A DNA stretch of 27,927 nucleotides. Origin: Emcibacter sp. GTDB lineage: Bacteria; Pseudomonadota; Alphaproteobacteria; Sphingomonadales; Emcibacteraceae. Positions 25,217-27,927 of the stretch are shown piece after piece (position 1 is the first letter of the stretch; every line of letters begins with the position of its first letter). A program made the translations under genes and the position numbers. The notes under the pieces are model-generated. The model saw nothing but the letters and a program-made list of their open reading frames with translations. It did no database searches and was not told the origin of the DNA. The stretch is taken from positions 1 through 27,927 of the forward strand of contig JAKIUQ010000022.1 in the NCBI GenBank assembly GCA_021647465.1, in the 5' to 3' direction.

Positions 25217-25267
25217 CAAGTCACCAAAAAAACGTCAAAACGGGCCAAGTCAACAGGAAGTCACCAA
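25217..25267. repeat. Short direct repeats AAGTCACC/AAGTCAAC
   Basis: AAGTCACCAA occurs at 25218-25227 and 25258-25267, with CCAAGTCAACA between them (25245-25255). Small clustered direct repeats beside tRNA-derived sequence resemble integrase arm-type sites. The surrounding stretch 25093-25460 contains no gene that I can support. Confidence 0.45.
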
Positions 25268-25460
25268 CGCGAAAAAATATAGTCGTTAAATGGGGTGTTC
25301 GGAGTTGAGCTTGTGTGTGTTCACTCGACGATGAATCACTATTAGGGGCATATTCAGTCGAAAATGCCTCTGACTATTTTTTGTGAATTGGAAAACTAAA
25401 GGGATGGGTGCTAATGAGTAGTCGTCGTTAGTTCTACGTTGACCGGGCTTTCTTCTGTGT

Positions 25461-25504
25461 CTCATAACCTGAAGGTCGTCAGTTCAAATCTGATCCCGCA
25501 ACCA
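25461..25504 (+). pseudogene. 3' half of an initiator tRNA (fMet, CAT)
   Basis: From CTCATAACCTGAAGGTCG onward the sequence matches the anticodon arm, variable loop and T arm (GTCAG-TTCAAAT-CTGAT) of bacterial tRNA-fMet, ending CCCGCAACCA. The acceptor 3' strand is one base short, and the 5' half upstream of the anticodon cannot be paired with it; only vague similarity (ACCGGGCT) remains. This is what a displaced attachment-site half or a truncated tRNA gene looks like. Confidence 0.7.
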
Positions 25505-25510
25505 TAAATT

Positions 25511-25543
25511 AACCCGCTAAGTCAACCACTTAGCGGGTTTTTT
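25511..25543 (+). terminator. Strong Rho-independent terminator
   Basis: AACCCGCTAAGT (25511-25522) and ACTTAGCGGGTT (25528-25539) form a perfect 12-bp stem with a 5-base loop, followed by TTTTTT. It sits 6 bases after the tRNA-fMet fragment and is probably that gene's original terminator. Confidence 0.93.
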
Positions 25544-25566
25544 GTTGCCTGAAATCCATATTCGCA

Positions 25567-25626
25567 ACTCTCTAAAGGTACTATATAGGTACCATATAGG
25601 TACCAAAATACAAGGTGTCAGAGAGT
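25567..25626. repeat. Three 11-bp tandem repeats framed by a 7-bp inverted repeat
   Basis: AGGTACTATAT (25576-25586), AGGTACCATAT (25587-25597) and AGGTACCAAAA (25598-25608) are head-to-tail. ACTCTCT (25567-25573) and AGAGAGT (25620-25626) flank them as an inverted repeat. This lies downstream of the sigma-54 regulator's stop and could be a protein-binding array or an element end. Confidence 0.7.
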
Positions 25627-25667
25627 AGCTGATTTAGAAACAGTCTGTTGGAGCGGCATGGTCAGAG

Positions 25668-27464
25668 CTAGGATTTATGCTGATTTTTTGAAAGGCGATA
25701 AAGTATCTGTGCGCGGCTGATCCCGAGCATACGCGCGGCTGCAGAACGATTTCCTTTTGTGCGTTTTAGAGCCTCAGTAACCATTCGTGTTTCTATATCT
25801 TGTATTGATGTCCTTCTGTCGAGGAAATCCTGAATAGATTTAGATGTATTTTCTGCCGCCTCATTTTGGTCCAAATCAAACAGATCGCTGGATGAGGGGT
25901 CCAGAAACCCTGTTTCATTCAGTTTGAAAGCCGAGATGTCGAAGGTTTCGTCACTGGTAAAAATATGTTGAAAATCAATTGCTCCACCATCTTCGGCAAG
26001 AATGACGCCGCGTTCTACAAGATTTTCCATCTCGCGTATATTTCCTGGCCATTCATAGCTTAACAGAGCCGCAATAGCCCTTTCTGAAAACCCGGCAATT
26101 TTTTTATTGTGACGCGTTGAATATAGCCAGACAAAACGGTCAAGAAGTAGGGACAGGTCGGCCTTTCTTTCTCTGAGTGGCGGAATGCGAATAGGGAATA
26201 CATTGAGCCGGAAAAACAAATCCTCCCGGAATTCCTGACGTTTAATGGCGTCCCGCAGATTAGTATTTGTTGCCGCAATAACGCGGACATCAACTTTACG
26301 TATTTCCTGATCACCTATTCTTTCTATTTCCCCTTCTTGAAGGGCGCGAAGTATTTTTCCTTGGGCGGATAGGGTTAATGTCCCAATTTCATCAAGGAAA
26401 AGTGTGCCGCCATTGGCTCTTTCGAAACGCCCTGGTCGGGATTCTGTCGCTCCGGTATAGGCGCCTTTTTCAACACCAAAAAGCTCGGATTCTATTAAGT
26501 TTTCCGGAATCGCTGCGCAGTTTACGGATACGAGAATTTGACCAGAACGGTCGCTCATTTGATGTAATGTCTTGGCAAAAACACCTTTGCCCACTCCGCT
26601 TTCGCCGAGGAATAGAACTGTGGCATTCGTTTTGGCCACCCGTTTTAATTTGTGATATGCTGCGTTAAAGCCTGCCGATGCGCCAACGATGTTCGCCTCG
26701 CGAATTTCTTTAGAATAGCGGGATTCCGTTTTGAATATTTTTTTTGCCGGCTGTTTTGAGGTATCCTCTGGTTCTGAAAAATTTTCGGCACGTAGATATT
26801 TAAGGTCGATTTCCGGGTTATCCCATTCTTCTGCCGGCTTGCCAATAATACGGCAGTGGGCATGGCCCATGGCGCGGCATTCTACTTCGCGATATATAAT
26901 TGGACGCCCAAAAAAAGTAGAGGCATAACCACTAGCATAGCCAATTTGCATCCAGCATACGGGTTCCGCGCCAATGCCAAATTCATCAATATGGATTTCA
27001 TCTTCAAAGGAATGATGCCATAAATATTCTGCATAAAATTCGCTTTTTTCAATATTAATGTCGCATCTTACAGGCTCGACGAGAACAATACCCTCTAGCG
27101 CGTGTAGCTGAGGCCCAACTGAAAAGGCTTCGAGGAGCTTGCCCTTTGAGCGAACTTTGTTGGAGGTTTCCGCATCCATAGCCCCGGCTTCATAACCCGT
27201 TCGTGTTAAAATAGCCCGTACACCATCTTGACCGAGCTTTTCAATCATTTCACGCCGCAAAACACCCAGAGCCCGGGTATGCATAAGCACCATTCGTCGT
27301 TCATCCAGCCAGATATGACCATCGCTCGGCGTGAAGCGCAGGCGTGAGGCAAGGTCGCTAATATCAGGGAATTGTATGGCCTCTTCCTTGTTAAGGTTAA
27401 GTAGTTCTGAGACGTTGGCATCAGAGCCCACTGTATGAGTATTGTATATTTTCTTTTTTGGCAT
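25668..27464 (-). CDS. Sigma-54-dependent aromatic-sensing activator (DmpR/MopR/XylR type)
   Basis: The 598-residue protein has a XylR_N sensor (about 42-135), a V4R domain (about 138-205), a sigma-54 AAA+ domain (about 255-490) with Walker A GESGVGKG, the sigma-54 contact loop GAYTGA (Tyr variant of GAFTGA) and LFLDEIG, and a C-terminal Fis helix-turn-helix (GNRSAAARMLGISRAQILYR). Sensor residues H121, W149, C170, E193, C196 and C204 keep exactly the spacing of the phenol-contacting His/Trp and zinc Cys-Glu-Cys-Cys of MopR as I recall it, so phenol or a simple phenolic is the likely inducer. The ATG at 27464 has GAGG just upstream; a TTG at 27500 would add 12 residues. Its target promoter is divergent. 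Confidence 0.93.
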   Translation of the reverse strand: MPKKKIYNTHTVGSDANVSELLNLNKEEAIQFPDISDLASRLRFTPSDGHIWLDERRMVLMHTRALGVLRREMIEKLGQDGVRAILTRTGYEAGAMDAETSNKVRSKGKLLEAFSVGPQLHALEGIVLVEPVRCDINIEKSEFYAEYLWHHSFEDEIHIDEFGIGAEPVCWMQIGYASGYASTFFGRPIIYREVECRAMGHAHCRIIGKPAEEWDNPEIDLKYLRAENFSEPEDTSKQPAKKIFKTESRYSKEIREANIVGASAGFNAAYHKLKRVAKTNATVLFLGESGVGKGVFAKTLHQMSDRSGQILVSVNCAAIPENLIESELFGVEKGAYTGATESRPGRFERANGGTLFLDEIGTLTLSAQGKILRALQEGEIERIGDQEIRKVDVRVIAATNTNLRDAIKRQEFREDLFFRLNVFPIRIPPLRERKADLSLLLDRFVWLYSTRHNKKIAGFSERAIAALLSYEWPGNIREMENLVERGVILAEDGGAIDFQHIFTSDETFDISAFKLNETGFLDPSSSDLFDLDQNEAAENTSKSIQDFLDRRTSIQDIETRMVTEALKRTKGNRSAAARMLGISRAQILYRLSKNQHKS

Positions 27465-27489
27465 AAGAACCTCATCAATAAAACGTATG

Positions 27490-27541
27490 AAATTATACAA
27501 TATTTCGCAAAGACCTCAAGCTTAGTGTAGAAAATTATACA
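27490..27541. promoter_or_regulatory. Direct repeat upstream of the sigma-54 regulator gene
   Basis: AAATTATACA occurs at 27490-27499 and 27532-27541, 42 bp (four helical turns) apart, just upstream of the regulator's start. It may be part of the regulator gene's own promoter or a binding site. No function is established. Confidence 0.35.
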
Positions 27542-27572
27542 GTTTAGGTTTAGGTGTTAGGACTGTTGGCAA

Positions 27573-27590
27573 TTTGAATCATTGATTTTT
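27573..27590 (+). promoter_or_regulatory. Enhancer-like upstream activating site
   Basis: TTGAATCATTGATTTT contains two TTGA half-motifs 8 bp apart and the palindrome AATCA-T-TGATT (27577-27587). It resembles the XylR/DmpR enhancer consensus TTGATCAATTGATCAA at 10 of 16 positions. It lies about 175 bp before the predicted transcription start, the usual distance for such sites. Confidence 0.5.
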
Positions 27591-27642
27591 CAGGACTTTT
27601 TACAAGTGAATATTTTATGATATATGAAGTTTATAATATATT

Positions 27643-27655
27643 TATCAATATGTTA
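27643..27655 (+). promoter_or_regulatory. IHF-type binding site
   Basis: TATCAATATGTTA fits the IHF consensus WATCAANNNNTTR at every position and lies in AT-rich DNA between the enhancer-like site and the -24/-12 promoter, where IHF bends DNA in Pu-type promoters. Confidence 0.5.
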
Positions 27656-27727
27656 CCGGATATTTAATGCGGTATTCCTCTTATAATTTCTGATAGATTA
27701 AACTGACAGACAGATGGTTTAATTTTA

Positions 27728-27744
27728 TTGGCATGCTAATTGCT
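27728..27744 (+). promoter_or_regulatory. Sigma-54 (-24/-12) promoter
   Basis: TTGGCATGCTAATTGCT matches the consensus YTGGCACGNNNNTTGCW except for one base, with GG (27730-27731) and GC (27742-27743) separated by the required 10 bases. It points right, away from the sigma-54 activator gene; transcription would start near 27755. Confidence 0.78.
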
Positions 27745-27801
27745 AAGTTAGGGATATGGGGCGCGGATTTCGCGTAATAATATTGGAAAAATAGAACAGA
27801 C

Positions 27802-27927
27802 TGAGCTGGTCCCGGATTTTTGTACAATCTGTTAAGGTGTATCCGATTATAGATTTGGAGACACAATATGACGAAGAGACGACGCTTTACACCGGCCTTC
27901 AAGAAGAAGGTTGTTCTTGCGGTTTTG
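27802..27927 (+). mobile_element. IS3-family insertion sequence, left end (cut by window edge)
   Basis: The segment beginning TGAGCTGGTCCCGGATTTTT and continuing GTACA looks like an IS3-type terminal inverted repeat (TG... with a CCCCGG-like core). About 40 bases later the first transposase frame begins. The right end and target duplication lie outside the window. Confidence 0.7.
27868..27927 (+). CDS. IS3-family transposase OrfA, N-terminus (partial)
   Basis: The first 20 codons, MTKRRRFTPAFKKKVVLAVL, match the start of IS3-family OrfA proteins (typically 'RRxFTPEFKxKVALEAL'), whose N-terminal helix-turn-helix binds the IS ends. GGAG at 27856-27860 lies 7 bases before the ATG. The gene runs off the window, so whether it is intact, and whether the OrfB integrase domain follows, cannot be told. 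Confidence 0.85.
   Translation, partial: MTKRRRFTPAFKKKVVLAVL

Noticed and set aside
25511..25626. CRISPR array from the repeats in this region.
   Set aside because: Repeats are 11 bp, contiguous without spacers, and no cas gene is present.

Overview
The window looks like a stretch of an alphaproteobacterial chromosome of moderate G+C. Indicators are a two-gene (split) cobalamin methionine synthase behind an ArsR-methyltransferase fusion regulator, the block dcd-murA-DUF2948-hisG-hisD-UPF0262-phosphatase-infA-maf-rng-yacG-tRNA-Phe, a short-form HisG, and a sphingomonad-like TonB-dependent receptor. A PEP-CTERM protein suggests an exosortase-bearing lineage; Emcibacterales/Kordiimonadales-type organisms would fit, but that placement is inference.

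Layout. 1-1563: a perfect palindrome, a small secreted protein of unknown function, and the outer-membrane lipid-transport lipoprotein MlaA on the opposite strand. 1673-7319 (+): a methionine-cycle operon (ArsR/SAM-methyltransferase regulator, metF, the homocysteine half of metH, the rest of metH) whose genes are joined by three ATGA stop/start overlaps and preceded by tandem operator-like repeats. 7376-8158: a Sel1-repeat lipoprotein. 8271-17646 (-): a long housekeeping block running leftward from a 49-residue basic protein through dcd, murA, hisG, hisD, infA, maf and rng to yacG and tRNA-Phe, with a PEP-CTERM gene lodged between the phosphatase gene and infA. 17837-17911 (+): tRNA-Thr.

18271-23715 (-): an accessory cluster encoding a TonB-dependent receptor, a class III PLP enzyme, an APH-type kinase and a short-chain dehydrogenase, with a divergent TetR regulator at 23913-24569. 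The two flanks of the TetR-receptor intergenic region share a 16-bp repeat. It reads as an uptake-and-catabolism module, perhaps for an amino-alcohol or hydroxy-amino compound that is phosphorylated before PLP chemistry.

24570-25667: a gene-poor scar with a ribbon-helix-helix-like ORF, tandem repeats, a decayed elongator tRNA-Met, the 3' half of an initiator tRNA followed by a strong terminator, and an 11-bp repeat array. It looks like the worn edge of one or more integrated elements.

25668-27927: a sigma-54 activator of the DmpR/MopR phenol-sensor type (-), with spacing-conserved zinc and phenol-pocket residues. Divergently there is an enhancer-like site, an IHF-type site and a strong -24/-12 promoter pointing right. 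Only about 58 bp past the -12 element an IS3-family insertion sequence begins and runs off the window, so the regulated (probably aromatic-catabolic) operon is either displaced or cut off from its promoter.
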